Below are positions 55,359-64,000 of a stretch of DNA of 64,000 bases, in pieces; within the stretch, counting starts at the first letter, position 1, and each line of letters begins with the position of its first letter. The notes beneath the pieces were generated by a model that saw only the letters and a list, made by a program, of their open reading frames with translations, was not told where the DNA came from and made no database searches. The stretch spans positions 620,001 to 684,000 of the forward strand of contig NZ_FNDR01000001.1 in NCBI RefSeq assembly GCF_900099805.1. The letters are read 5' to 3'. Source of the DNA: Variovorax sp. OV700 (GTDB lineage: Bacteria; Pseudomonadota; Gammaproteobacteria; Burkholderiales; Burkholderiaceae_C). The translations under genes and the position numbers were made by a program.

Positions 55359-56518
55359 CATGACTCTCCCGTGGTCCGCTCGGCAGCGGCGGCGCTCCGC
55401 CACGCCTCATAGCCATCGACGAAGCGCGGAGACATGGCTCGCAAGCGCTCGGGATCGATCCGTCCCGACCGGCCGATGTAGGACATCGCAAACTCCCACG
55501 CAGGCTGATTCAGGTGCTCGGCGAAATGGTCGTACCAGGTGGCGCTGCGCGTGGCGGCGCCAGCCAGCTTGTCCACGATCGGCTTCCTCTGTTCAACGAA
55601 CTCACCCAGTGCGTCGTCCACGCTGTCAGGGTGTCCGGCGAGCGCATGGACGAGCGCCTGCACATCCTCCAGCGCGAGGCGCGTTCCAGATCCGATCGAA
55701 AAATGCGCGGTACGCAATGCGTCGCCAAGCAGCACGTGCTTGCCGACCACCCACTTCTGGTTGCTGATGACCGGGAAGCGGCGCCACAACGATCTGTTGG
55801 TCACCAGCTGGGCGCCTTCCAACTCCTCGGAGAACAAGCCTTCGCAATAGCGCCTCGACTGCTCCTCGCTCATCCGTTCGAAGCCGACGCGCTCGAAGGT
55901 CTGTGCGTCCACTTCCACCAGGAAGGTGCTCATCGAAGGCGCGTAGCGGTAATGGTGCGCATTGAAGCTTCCCTGCGACAGTTGCTTGAACGTTTGGGTC
56001 AGGTAGTCGAACGGCCGGTTGGCGCCGAACCACGCGAACCGGTTCTCCAGCAACGTCACTTGCGTGCCGAATTGCGGCTCGAACGTTCTGCGCACGAGGG
56101 AGTTCACGCCATCCGCACCGATCACGAGATCCGCTTCGCCGAGCTCCGCGAGGTCATGGACGACGCGGCTGTCGATCAGGGTGGCTCCAACGGACAGCGC
56201 CCGTTCGCGCAGGATGTCCAGCAGATGCAACCGCCCGATGGCCGTGAATCCGACGCCATCGACGCGAATACGCTGGCCATGGACGCGCAGTTCGATGTCG
56301 CTCCACCTCTCGAGCCCGGCCGTGATGAGCGACAGCGTTTCCTCGTCGCCTGCGGCCAGAAACTCCAGCGCGCGGTCCGAGAACACTACGCCAAAGCCGA
56401 ACGTTGTGTGGGCGTGGTTCTGCTCGAACACCGTCACTTCGGCGCCCGGCACCTCGCGCCGGATGCGGTAGGCGGCATAGAGACCTGCCGGCCCCCCGCC
56501 AAGAATCTTGACTTTCAT
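55358..56518 (-). CDS. FAD monooxygenase, salicylyl-CoA 5-hydroxylase-like
   Basis: 386 residues from the ATG at 56518 (AAGGAG upstream). Flavoprotein motifs: GGGPAGLYAAYRIRR at the N-terminus, GADGVNSLVRR near residue 150, and VLLGDALRTAHFSIGSGTRL near 280. The last, with its AHFSIGSGT phrase, is characteristic of salicylyl-CoA and 2-aminobenzoyl-CoA monooxygenases rather than free-salicylate hydroxylases. Together with the ligase and thioesterase genes next to it, the likely reaction is salicylyl-CoA to gentisyl-CoA. It has only the single hydroxylase domain, unlike the bifunctional aminobenzoyl-CoA type. Confidence 0.88.
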   Translation of the reverse strand: MKVKILGGGPAGLYAAYRIRREVPGAEVTVFEQNHAHTTFGFGVVFSDRALEFLAAGDEETLSLITAGLERWSDIELRVHGQRIRVDGVGFTAIGRLHLLDILRERALSVGATLIDSRVVHDLAELGEADLVIGADGVNSLVRRTFEPQFGTQVTLLENRFAWFGANRPFDYLTQTFKQLSQGSFNAHHYRYAPSMSTFLVEVDAQTFERVGFERMSEEQSRRYCEGLFSEELEGAQLVTNRSLWRRFPVISNQKWVVGKHVLLGDALRTAHFSIGSGTRLALEDVQALVHALAGHPDSVDDALGEFVEQRKPIVDKLAGAATRSATWYDHFAEHLNQPAWEFAMSYIGRSGRIDPERLRAMSPRFVDGYEAWRSAAAAERTTGES

Positions 56519-56543
56519 TTCTTGATGCTCCTTGCGATGGTGC

Positions 56544-56966
56544 TCAAAGGCCTTGCTGCAGAAGTGCCCGCACTTCGTCGGGGATCGGCGTCGCACGCAG
56601 TCCACGTGGATCGCCGTGCGGATGTTCGGCCCACACGCGTGTCTCCTCCGCTTCCATGAGCAGTTCCGGTCCGCGCAGAAAGCAGTGCCGGAAAGCCAGA
56701 GACTTGCCGCCGAGCCGGGTCACTTCGATCCGGTGCGTGACCATTTCATGCAAGGCTGGTGCGCTGATGAACTTCATGGCAAGGGCGAGGACCGGCAAGC
56801 CGCCGAGCGCCGTGTCGCCGCGCGGACCGTTGGGGTCGACACCCAGCTGGAGGAACATTTCGTTCAGGCCCTCTACCATCCAGCGCGCATAGTGAGGAAA
56901 GAAAATGATCCCCCCGGGGTCGCACTCGCTCCAGTGCAATCGGCGTTCATAGGTGTACTCGTACAT
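56544..56966 (-). CDS. Hotdog-fold acyl-CoA thioesterase (4HBT type)
   Basis: 140 residues. The 4-hydroxybenzoyl-CoA thioesterase motif WSECDPGGIIFFPHYARW near residue 12 supplies the catalytic Asp. It should release gentisate from gentisyl-CoA in this operon. It lies six bases after the ligase gene. Confidence 0.9.
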   Translation of the reverse strand: MYEYTYERRLHWSECDPGGIIFFPHYARWMVEGLNEMFLQLGVDPNGPRGDTALGGLPVLALAMKFISAPALHEMVTHRIEVTRLGGKSLAFRHCFLRGPELLMEAEETRVWAEHPHGDPRGLRATPIPDEVRALLQQGL

Positions 56967-56972
56967 GGTCTA

Positions 56973-58637
56973 TCACTGCGCGGGAGGTTGGGACGAGAGT
57001 TTGGTGGCGATCCACTGACGCATCTGTTGGCGATCCAGCTTCCCGACGCGCGTGACGGGGAAGGTTGCGACGGCTTCGATCCGCTCCGGACACTTGTATT
57101 TCGCAAGCCCTTGCGAGACAAGAAAGGTCGCCAGCTCCTGCACGGTGGGAAGGCTCGTTCCGTCGCGCGGAACCAGGTAGGCACACGCCTTCTCGCCGTA
57201 GACCGGGTCGGGCATCGCGACGACCTTGCCATCCATGATCTGCGGATGCCGCCCGAGCAGTAGTTCGATGTCCTCCGTGCCGAACTTCTCTCCGCCGCGG
57301 TTGATGTTGTCTCGCATCCGGCCTTCGAAGTAATAGACCGTCCGCGAACCCTCCAGGCCCGCGCGCACCATGTCGGCAGTCCGGAAGAAGCCGTCGGATG
57401 TCATGCTCGCGGCGGTGATGTTCGACGCTGCGTAGTAGCCGCGCAGCGACGAGGGCCCTCGGAAGCAGAGTTCGCCCGTCTGGCCGAACGGCACCTCGCG
57501 TTCCGTCCCGGGCTCGAGCAGGCGAATTTCGTCGTGTGCCCAGCACACCGTGCCGATGGAACCGTGGCGCACGGTGGCGCCCTCATCCGGTGTGCCGCAG
57601 AGCACCAATCCCTCTGTGATTCCGTACATGTTGGTCGCGGGGCGGCCGGTGCCTTTCTCTATCGGCTCGGCACCGATCAGCGTCAGCGTGAGTTGCAGCG
57701 ACGAGAGGTCGTGGCGTGCGGCGTCCGCGTAGCCGGCGATTGCCGGCGCATGCGGGCCGATGGTGAATGCGTGTTGAACGCGCTCGCGCTCGACGGACGC
57801 GAAAAAGCGGGCCACATCCCAGCGCGGCATCAACACCGTGGTGGCCCCGTACAGCACGCAGCGCAGCACCGAGAACATCATCCCCGCGTTGTGCAACATC
57901 GAGAGGGCCCAGATGCCCACGTCGCCATCCGCGCAGCCGAAGTGATCGCACCAGGCCTTGGCGTGCGCGAGGTACTCGCCGTGATGGCGCGGGATGACTT
58001 TGGGCACGCCCGTCGAACCACCCGAGAGTTGAAACGTCGCGACGTCGCAGCAGTTCCACTGTTCCTGGAAGCCGACGCCCGGGCGATGGGCCTCCAGATC
58101 CTCGAGCGCAATGCCCGGCGCTTCCGGCCGACCGCCGGCGACGACCAAATGCTCGATCGCGTGCGCGGCCGACATTTCCTGCGCGAACGCGACCTGGTCG
58201 AAGTTCGGCGCAACGTCGGCTTGCACAAAGAAGGCGCGCGGCCTGGTCGCCTGCGCCAGCGCAGAGATTTCGACCGACCGGTACTGCTGGATGGTGCAGA
58301 CCGGCAGCACGCCGGCCTTGAAGCACCCGAACAGCGCAAGTGCCGTGTCGATTCCGGTTCCCATCTGGAAGATCGCCCGGTCACCGGGCTGCAGGCCGAG
58401 CTCACGCAAGCCGGCGGCGATCCGGCCGCTTCGGTCGTCCAGTTCTGCGAAGGTGATGCGAAGGTCTTCGCAGATGTACGCCACTCGATGCGGATGAAGT
58501 CCTGCCACCTCGGCAAGCGCCTGGCCGACGGTTCTGCGCTGCCATGCGCCGGCCTCCAGATAGCGCAGTGCCTGCTCAGGCGGCGTGTAGACCACGCCAT
58601 CCAGCTGGAGGCGCGAACGGGATTCGATACCGCTCAT
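56973..58637 (-). CDS. Aryl acid-activating AMP ligase, probable salicylate-CoA ligase
   Basis: 554 residues from the ATG at 58637, which overlaps the TRAP permease stop (ATGA). ANL adenylating enzyme: P-loop QLSGGSTGVPKVIP near residue 195, NMYGITEGLV near 330, RTADMVR, and C-terminal core lysine in VGKLDRQQ. Closest type is 2,3-dihydroxybenzoate/salicylate-AMP ligase (EntE-like opening with YLEAGAW and GLQPGDRAIFQMG). With a CoA-dependent monooxygenase and thioesterase in the operon, it presumably makes salicylyl-CoA or the adenylate from which it forms. Confidence 0.9.
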   Translation of the reverse strand: MSGIESRSRLQLDGVVYTPPEQALRYLEAGAWQRRTVGQALAEVAGLHPHRVAYICEDLRITFAELDDRSGRIAAGLRELGLQPGDRAIFQMGTGIDTALALFGCFKAGVLPVCTIQQYRSVEISALAQATRPRAFFVQADVAPNFDQVAFAQEMSAAHAIEHLVVAGGRPEAPGIALEDLEAHRPGVGFQEQWNCCDVATFQLSGGSTGVPKVIPRHHGEYLAHAKAWCDHFGCADGDVGIWALSMLHNAGMMFSVLRCVLYGATTVLMPRWDVARFFASVERERVQHAFTIGPHAPAIAGYADAARHDLSSLQLTLTLIGAEPIEKGTGRPATNMYGITEGLVLCGTPDEGATVRHGSIGTVCWAHDEIRLLEPGTEREVPFGQTGELCFRGPSSLRGYYAASNITAASMTSDGFFRTADMVRAGLEGSRTVYYFEGRMRDNINRGGEKFGTEDIELLLGRHPQIMDGKVVAMPDPVYGEKACAYLVPRDGTSLPTVQELATFLVSQGLAKYKCPERIEAVATFPVTRVGKLDRQQMRQWIATKLSSQPPAQ

Positions 58638-59950
58638 TTGATGGTTCCTGGCAGCCAGGTGGCGAGTGGCGGGAAGAAGAACACGGCCACGAGCACAATG
58701 AAGCTCATGACCACATAGGGCGCGACCGCACGGAAGATGTGGGCCATCGTCACCGTAGGCGGTGCAACGCCCTTCATCGTCATCAGCAGCAGTCCGTGCG
58801 GCGGCAGCAGCAGGCCCATCTGCATGCAAATCAGGAACATGATTCCGAACCAGATCGGATCGATCCCCAGTCTCTGCACGATGGGCATGAAGATCGGGAT
58901 GGTGATCAGCATCATGCTCACCTGATCCACAAAGATCCCGAGGAAGATCAGGATCAGCATCATTCCGGCAACGATGGCCATCGGCCCGAGCCCGCTACCG
59001 GTGATCACCTCGACGATGCCATTGGAGGCGCCGGAGAACGAGAGTATCTGAGCGAAGGTGGTAGCGCCCATGATGATCAATAGGATCATTCCGGAGATCG
59101 CGATGGTGCCCCTCAGTGACTGCATCAGCGCCCTGAGCGACAGCGCGCGGTAGGCCATGGCAATCGCCAGGGTCGCGACAACACCGAGCGCGGCGCTCTC
59201 GGTCGGCGTCGACCAACCAGCCACCATGGCGCCCACCACCACGCCGAAGATGGAGAGCAGCGGCAGGACGTACTGGAAGAGTGGCCTGAAGCGCTCCCAG
59301 CCGTGGAAGCTCTCGAAGTCGGTCGGAGGGGCAAGGGACGGATTCATAGTGCACCGGATCACGATCCAAAGTACGAAACCAGTCGACAGCAGCAAGCCGG
59401 GACCGATGCCGCCAATAAGCAGCCCGGAGATCGAGATGTTCGCCAGGCTTCCAAGCAGCACCGTCAGCGCACTCGGAGGAATCAGCATGTCAACCGCGCC
59501 GATCGCCATGATCGGACCCGTGGCCATCGTGGGGTGGTAACCCCGTGCCAGCATGACGGGCACCATCAGAGAGCCCAGCATTGCAGTGGTCGCGATGGTC
59601 GATCCCGAGATGGCGGAAAAGACCGTCCCTGCGACGACCGCCACGACCGCCAGGCGGCCGGGCAAGCGCGTGATCAGGCGCTCTACGCCTTCGATCACCT
59701 TCACAGCCAGGCCCGTATGGAACAGGATCTCGCCCATCAGGATGAAAAGTGGAATAGGCGTCAGCGAGAACGAGCTCACCGCGACGAAGCCGTTGCGCAC
59801 GATCTGCCCGAGGCCCGCTTCGTTGCCCAGGTACAGCCAGGCGCCGACCAGGTTCGTCACGAGGAAGGCGAATGCCACGGGAATGCCGACGAAGAGCAGC
59901 ACCGTCGAGCCGCCCAGCAGCAGCAGGGCCGGAAAGATCCAGTCGCTCAT
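58634..59950 (-). CDS. dctM: TRAP transporter large permease (DctM)
   Basis: 438 residues with about twelve membrane helices (FPALLLLGGSTVLLFVGIPV start; GSTIATTAMLGSLMVPVML; ILIFLGIFVDQVSMMLIT). The DctM family imports organic acids with sodium using a periplasmic receptor. It overlaps both neighbours by four bases, so it is co-translated with DctQ and the ligase. Confidence 0.95.
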   Translation of the reverse strand: MSDWIFPALLLLGGSTVLLFVGIPVAFAFLVTNLVGAWLYLGNEAGLGQIVRNGFVAVSSFSLTPIPLFILMGEILFHTGLAVKVIEGVERLITRLPGRLAVVAVVAGTVFSAISGSTIATTAMLGSLMVPVMLARGYHPTMATGPIMAIGAVDMLIPPSALTVLLGSLANISISGLLIGGIGPGLLLSTGFVLWIVIRCTMNPSLAPPTDFESFHGWERFRPLFQYVLPLLSIFGVVVGAMVAGWSTPTESAALGVVATLAIAMAYRALSLRALMQSLRGTIAISGMILLIIMGATTFAQILSFSGASNGIVEVITGSGLGPMAIVAGMMLILIFLGIFVDQVSMMLITIPIFMPIVQRLGIDPIWFGIMFLICMQMGLLLPPHGLLLMTMKGVAPPTVTMAHIFRAVAPYVVMSFIVLVAVFFFPPLATWLPGTIK

Positions 59951-60483
59951 GCCGCCGACACCGCGTCAGAACGCGGCTCCACAGGACCATGGGCGAGCCG
60001 CCACATACGGAACGCGAACTCGATGGCCAACAGCGCGAAGGCAATCGGCATGCCGGCAAGCAGCCACCACTCCGGCACCACCAGACTGCGGGTCTGCATG
60101 GCGCCGGCTGCATAGCTCTTGCCGACCATGATCCAGCCCATCCAGGCCAGTGCCGCACATGCCGCCAGGCCCGCGGCGTCGGACACCCACTCGCAGGCCC
60201 AGGCAACCTGCCGGGGAACCGCCCGCAGCAGGATGTCCACCCGGATGTGCTGTCCCGCCCGCAACAGCGCCGGTGCAGCCAGCAAAGTGCAGAAGTACAG
60301 GCCGTATTCCGAGATGTCGTTTGCGGCCGTCAAGCCGCGCGGCAAGCCCGGAACCGCGACGTTGCGCAGCAGGACATCGGCGGCAATGGAGCCGACGATC
60401 ACCAGCAGCACGATGCAGGCCAGTGTCATCATGAAGGAATAGATGCGACCAAAGGCCGCTTGCAGGCGCGTCATGCCAGTCAC
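59947..60483 (-). CDS. dctQ: TRAP transporter small permease (DctQ)
   Basis: 178 residues, four membrane helices, DctQ motif AANDISEYGLYFCTLLAAP near residue 55. It overlaps the DctP gene stop and the DctM gene start by four bases each. It forms the membrane complex with DctM. Confidence 0.93.
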   Translation of the reverse strand: MTGMTRLQAAFGRIYSFMMTLACIVLLVIVGSIAADVLLRNVAVPGLPRGLTAANDISEYGLYFCTLLAAPALLRAGQHIRVDILLRAVPRQVAWACEWVSDAAGLAACAALAWMGWIMVGKSYAAGAMQTRSLVVPEWWLLAGMPIAFALLAIEFAFRMWRLAHGPVEPRSDAVSAA

Positions 60484-61451
60484 TTCGCCGTGGACAGGAG
60501 GGCGCGAAGCTTCGGGCCGTGGACGGGGCTCTGCTTGATCAGGTCGGTCCAGCCGGCCTCATAGACCTTGTCGAGGTACTTGGAGGTCTCTGCGGGGCTG
60601 AAAGTGACGGACTGGATGCCCGAGCTGTTCTGCTTGCGCTTCTCGTCTTCTCCTTCCTTGCGCCAGTAACCAGAGTTCGCCTCGACTTCCATCGCCATTT
60701 TCTGGATGAAGTCGCGTTGCTGCGGGTTGAGGCTCTTCCACTTGTCGAGATTCATCACGATCGAAACGTCGGCGTCGTAGAAGCCCGGATCGACCCGGTA
60801 CTTGGTCATCCCCGCCAGGTTCAGGTCGAACACGCCGCCAACGGACCACCCATAGCCGTCGATGACGTTGCGCTCCAGGGCGGTGTAGATCTCGCCGGGC
60901 GGTACGTTGATGGGGTTGCCGTTCAGGGCCTGTAGTGCGGGCCGAATCGCCGGCGACACGCGGATCTTCTGTCCGGTGAAATCGAGCTTCTCCGGCTTCT
61001 TCGTCAGGAAGATATGAAACGGGTAACCCTCCACCATTCGGGCGAGGTACTGCATGTTGCCCTTCTCGTTCCAGACCTTGTTGATGTAGTCGACGGCGCC
61101 GTTCTTGCGCTGCTCGGCGATCGGGATCTGCGCCATCTTCAACGTGTCCGCCTCCGGAAACACGTTGGTGTAGAAGGCGCCGGGGCTCAGAGCGATGTCG
61201 ACCACGCCGCTCTTGACGGCGTTGCCGATCTCGAAGGTCGGCACGGCGCGCGGGCCACCAACGAAGTTGATCTTCACCAGCCCCTTGCCCTGGGCGTTGA
61301 CCCGCTCGCTCCACTTGATGATCTCCTGCGACCAAGCCGTGTTTTCGGGGAATGCAGTCGCCAGGCGCAGTTGCGCCTCCTGTGCGGTTGCCGCCAAAGC
61401 AGTCGTACCGAGCAAGGTCGCGAGCGCGAGGTAATTCAGGTTGCGGATCAT
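60480..61451 (-). CDS. dctP: TRAP transporter periplasmic receptor (DctP)
   Basis: 323 residues. Signal peptide (ALATLLGTTALAATAQ), then a DctP fold: LRLATAFPENTAWSQEI, FTGQKIRVSPAIRPALQAL and TALERNVIDGYGW (the conserved ligand-binding Arg sits in the KIRV region). The ligand is probably salicylate or a related aromatic acid because the catabolic genes are co-transcribed. Confidence 0.93.
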   Translation of the reverse strand: MIRNLNYLALATLLGTTALAATAQEAQLRLATAFPENTAWSQEIIKWSERVNAQGKGLVKINFVGGPRAVPTFEIGNAVKSGVVDIALSPGAFYTNVFPEADTLKMAQIPIAEQRKNGAVDYINKVWNEKGNMQYLARMVEGYPFHIFLTKKPEKLDFTGQKIRVSPAIRPALQALNGNPINVPPGEIYTALERNVIDGYGWSVGGVFDLNLAGMTKYRVDPGFYDADVSIVMNLDKWKSLNPQQRDFIQKMAMEVEANSGYWRKEGEDEKRKQNSSGIQSVTFSPAETSKYLDKVYEAGWTDLIKQSPVHGPKLRALLSTAK

Positions 61452-61484
61452 CGGTTTGTCTCCTGTTGTGGTGGAACGATGCGG

Positions 61485-64000
61485 TCAGGCCGCGAGGGGA
61501 ACGGATTGAATGGGAATCGTGCGTGGCCGACGAAGCTGGACCAGCAGTGCATCGGCGCGTTGCCTGACGTCGGCGACGGCGGCCGACTTGACGCTCTCGT
61601 ACCCGCGAATGTCCATCGGCAAAGCCAGCAGCTGCGCCACAAGCACCGTATTGCCCGAGTCGAGGAGCGCAAGCCCATCGCGCAACAGGGTTTCGTACCA
61701 GTCGATCAGCGCACGCTCTTCGCGACGCGACGCCATTCGGCCAAAAGGGTCGGCGGCGGTGCCACGCAGCACCTTGAACCGTGCCAAGGCAACCAGGACC
61801 GGGCGCACCCACGGGCCGACACGCACCTTGCCCTTGAGCCCGAGCAGCCTCGCGAATGGCGGCTGCAGGTTGTAGGAAAGCCGCACCGGCCCCGAGAACA
61901 TGGCACCGACGCGCTGTTCGAATCCGGTTCTCGTGAGGAGCCTGGCCACCTCGTACTCGTCCTTGTAGGCCATGAGTTTGTGCAGGCCGTCGGCAACAGC
62001 CGCGGTCACGGCAAATGAGGATCCCGCTCCATTGGCCGAGGATTCGGCGCGAGCCGAAGCGGCCACCTGCTCGAGATATCGCAGCGCATACTTTGCATCC
62101 TGGTAGTCGGCCAGGTCTCGGGCGCGCAACGAGACGTGCTCGCGCAGCTTCACCGGCAACTTGGCCAGCAGCAGTTCGAAAGACGCGAGTGCCACGGTCT
62201 TGTCGCCAGTGCGCAAAGCCTCCGCGCGGTCGGCGAGCGGCCGGGGCTGCAAAGTCCCGAGCTGTGCGACCTGCTCCGGCGCGTGCACCCACAGGCGGCC
62301 CGCCCGGAAAGCCTGGGTGTTCGCCTCGACCTGGGTGCCGTTGAGGGCAATCGCGGCCTCGATCCGATCCGCCGGGATGGGCAGCCACCCCGCCTGGTAC
62401 GCGGCGCCGATGGCCACCATATTGGTCATCATGAAGTCACCGAACAGGACCTCGGCAATCCGCCGTGCGTCGAGTGTCACCCTGCCCTCCTCGCGAGCGG
62501 CTCTGGCGACGGTCTCGACCAGCTCATCGATCGGCAACGACTTGCGCGAGTCGCGCACCACGTCACCGTTGGGAAACACGCCCGAGTTGATCACGGCGCG
62601 AGTCCGTCCCGCATCGCAGCACTTCAAGTTATTCGCGTCAACCGCCGCCAACAGGTCGAGCGCGAGGTAGAGATCGGCCTTGCCTATTCCGACCTTGTTG
62701 GTGTGCGAAGGCGCATCCGCCGGAGCGAGGATCAGGCTGGACAGAACCGCGCCCCACTTCTGCGAGGCCCCGGTTTGATCGTAGGTCTTGACCTGCAGGC
62801 CTTCCATCGCCGCCGCTTGTGCAAGGATCGCACTGGCCGTCAGCACGCCGGAGCCGCCGAGACCCGGCATGTAGACGTGATACGGCGCCACCAGCCGCGC
62901 GACCTCGACCTCCGGTAAAGCCTCGGCCTGGATCGTTGGCCGCGCGGGCTTGCGCACCCCCGTGCCGGGGGAGACTTCCACGGTGACGAACGAAGGGCAC
63001 TCGCCTCCAAGGCAGGCCCTGTCCTGATTGCAGGTGGACTGGTGGATTTGCGTCTTCAGGCCGAACTCCGTCGGCACTTTCTGCAGCGACATGCAGTTCG
63101 CCTTGGCTCCGCAGTCGCCGCAGTTTTCGCACACCTCCTCGTTGACCACAGTGAACAACGTCGGCGCCGGCTCCAGCCCGCGTTTCTGGCGGCGGCGCCG
63201 CTCGTTGGCACAAGCCCCGTCGTAGATCACGATGGTGACGCCGGGCACTTGCGACAACTCCGCCATCGTGGCCTCGAGCTCCGACGGCGTGCGGTGCACA
63301 AGCCCTGTCGGCAGACGCACCGCCGCATATTGCTCTTTTTCCTTGCTCACCAGTACGACGCGCGCGGCCCCGTCCTGAAGCAAGCGGCCGGCAAGGTCAG
63401 CGATGGCGGTCGCACCAACTGCTTGCTGGCCGCCCGTGTTGGCCAGCACTCCGTTGATCAGCAGCTTGAAGGTGATGTTCGCGCCGGTGGTGATCGCGAA
63501 CCGGATGTTCTGGTAGCTCGAATGAGCCAGCGCGCCATCGCCGACGTTCTGCACGATGTGCGGGCGGCTGGTGTATTGCGCGAGTCCAAGCCAGGGCAAC
63601 CCTTCGCCTCCCAGCTGCGTCGTGCCTTCGACGCGCTTTTGCGGGTCTTCCATCAATGCAGCAAACAGGTGGCAGCCTGGTGCTCCCCACGCCACCTGCC
63701 CCGGCGCAAGCAACGTCGACACGTTGTGCGGGCAGCCCGAGCAGTAGTTGGGCGCGCGTGCGGGCAGGCTGGCAGCGCGGTTTGCGGTCTTTTGCGTGAG
63801 GTAGCGCACGCGCTGCAGGCCCCGTTGCGGCAGCTCGAAGTGATGCTGGAGCACGCGCGCAAGCCGCTCGGCGACCATGTCGCTGGTCATGCCACCCTGC
63901 ACGGGGAACAGCCGGTCGCCCTGCGAATCCTGCTTGCCGACCAGTTCGCGAACGCTCGTGCCGACGATGCCGACGGCCACCTGCCGCTCCAGAAAGTCGC
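61485..64000 (-). CDS. Fused indolepyruvate:ferredoxin oxidoreductase-family protein (5' end outside window)
   Basis: About 838 residues visible; the frame runs past the right edge. Shown are the end of the TPP-pyrimidine region, CSGCPHNVST, the TPP-pyrophosphate motif GDGALAHSSYQN with a following Asn, a 4Fe-4S ferredoxin motif (CENCGDCGAKANC, CNQDRACLGGEC), then the gamma domain GLGGSGVLTASAILAQ and a C-terminal extension. These proteins convert 2-oxo acids plus CoA to acyl-CoA, CO2 and reduced ferredoxin. It is 33 bases before the TRAP receptor gene in the same operon as an aromatic-CoA pathway, so it may generate an aryl-CoA that joins that pathway (inference). Confidence 0.92.
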   Translation of the reverse strand, partial: DFLERQVAVGIVGTSVRELVGKQDSQGDRLFPVQGGMTSDMVAERLARVLQHHFELPQRGLQRVRYLTQKTANRAASLPARAPNYCSGCPHNVSTLLAPGQVAWGAPGCHLFAALMEDPQKRVEGTTQLGGEGLPWLGLAQYTSRPHIVQNVGDGALAHSSYQNIRFAITTGANITFKLLINGVLANTGGQQAVGATAIADLAGRLLQDGAARVVLVSKEKEQYAAVRLPTGLVHRTPSELEATMAELSQVPGVTIVIYDGACANERRRRQKRGLEPAPTLFTVVNEEVCENCGDCGAKANCMSLQKVPTEFGLKTQIHQSTCNQDRACLGGECPSFVTVEVSPGTGVRKPARPTIQAEALPEVEVARLVAPYHVYMPGLGGSGVLTASAILAQAAAMEGLQVKTYDQTGASQKWGAVLSSLILAPADAPSHTNKVGIGKADLYLALDLLAAVDANNLKCCDAGRTRAVINSGVFPNGDVVRDSRKSLPIDELVETVARAAREEGRVTLDARRIAEVLFGDFMMTNMVAIGAAYQAGWLPIPADRIEAAIALNGTQVEANTQAFRAGRLWVHAPEQVAQLGTLQPRPLADRAEALRTGDKTVALASFELLLAKLPVKLREHVSLRARDLADYQDAKYALRYLEQVAASARAESSANGAGSSFAVTAAVADGLHKLMAYKDEYEVARLLTRTGFEQRVGAMFSGPVRLSYNLQPPFARLLGLKGKVRVGPWVRPVLVALARFKVLRGTAADPFGRMASRREERALIDWYETLLRDGLALLDSGNTVLVAQLLALPMDIRGYESVKSAAVADVRQRADALLVQLRRPRTIPIQSVPLAA

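Overview
The window is GC-rich and gene-dense. It looks like a betaproteobacterial chromosome (Burkholderiales, most likely a Comamonadaceae such as Variovorax). The grounds are four Bug/TctC-type periplasmic binding-protein genes, many LysR regulators each beside a small catabolic operon, a KaiC-like ATPase coupled to a hybrid kinase, and a CDF/DUF3606 pair. The genus is inference only. I saw no rRNA, tRNA or CRISPR.

Layout. 1-4.7 kb (minus strand): hybrid sensor kinase (runs off the left edge), two-domain KaiC-like ATPase, a small acidic protein, a CDF metal exporter and a DUF3606 protein. 4.7-9.5 kb: a LysR regulator divergent from an acid-sugar-type operon (Bug receptor, PdxA-like dehydrogenase, enolase-superfamily dehydratase, UxaA-like gene). 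The UxaA-like gene is cut off, and a P4-type integrase, repeat sites and the 3' end of a second integrase follow. This is probably one end of an integrated element. 11.7-17.9 kb: a Rieske ring-hydroxylating oxygenase operon (isomerase, oxygenase, frameshifted Bug gene, FAH hydrolase, PDR/VanB reductase) with a divergent LysR gene. 18.1-18.8 kb: wreckage of an IS66-family element.

18.9-31.2 kb: GntR regulator, fused 5-oxoprolinase/hydantoinase, M20 hydrolase, a complete Dpp/Opp-type ABC importer, then a LysR gene. These genes suggest uptake and hydrolysis of a small amide or oxoproline-like compound. 31.3-33.0 kb: nitrilase plus class-I glutamine amidotransferase. 33-34.3 kb: a decayed patch (hypothetical gene, AraC remnant). 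34.35-42.2 kb: a molybdenum hydroxylase cluster (CoxG-like protein, SDR, LysR on plus; small proteins, three hydroxylase subunits and an alpha/beta hydrolase on minus). 42.4-45.7 kb: Bug receptor, cyclase-family hydrolase and a catabolic HisD homologue. 45.8-49.9 kb: PEBP protein, FAH/Bug operon with divergent GntR, and a truncated LysR.

49.9-52.8 kb carries the most unusual locus: a YheO/DauR-like regulator divergent from a PLP-dependent class-V enzyme and a RidA homologue. Both enzymes carry lipoprotein export signals, which suggests amino-acid/imine chemistry outside the cytoplasm. 53.4-64 kb is one long minus-strand operon matching the CoA-dependent salicylate-to-gentisate route (aryl-CoA ligase, monooxygenase, thioesterase, gentisate dioxygenase, FAH hydrolase). 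It is linked to a TRAP transporter and a fused indolepyruvate:ferredoxin oxidoreductase that runs off the right edge.

The stretch after 9.4 kb holds several decayed genes (uxaA, integrase, Bug, IS66, AraC, LysR, LivK-like). That is typical of accessory catabolic DNA built up by repeated insertion and deletion.
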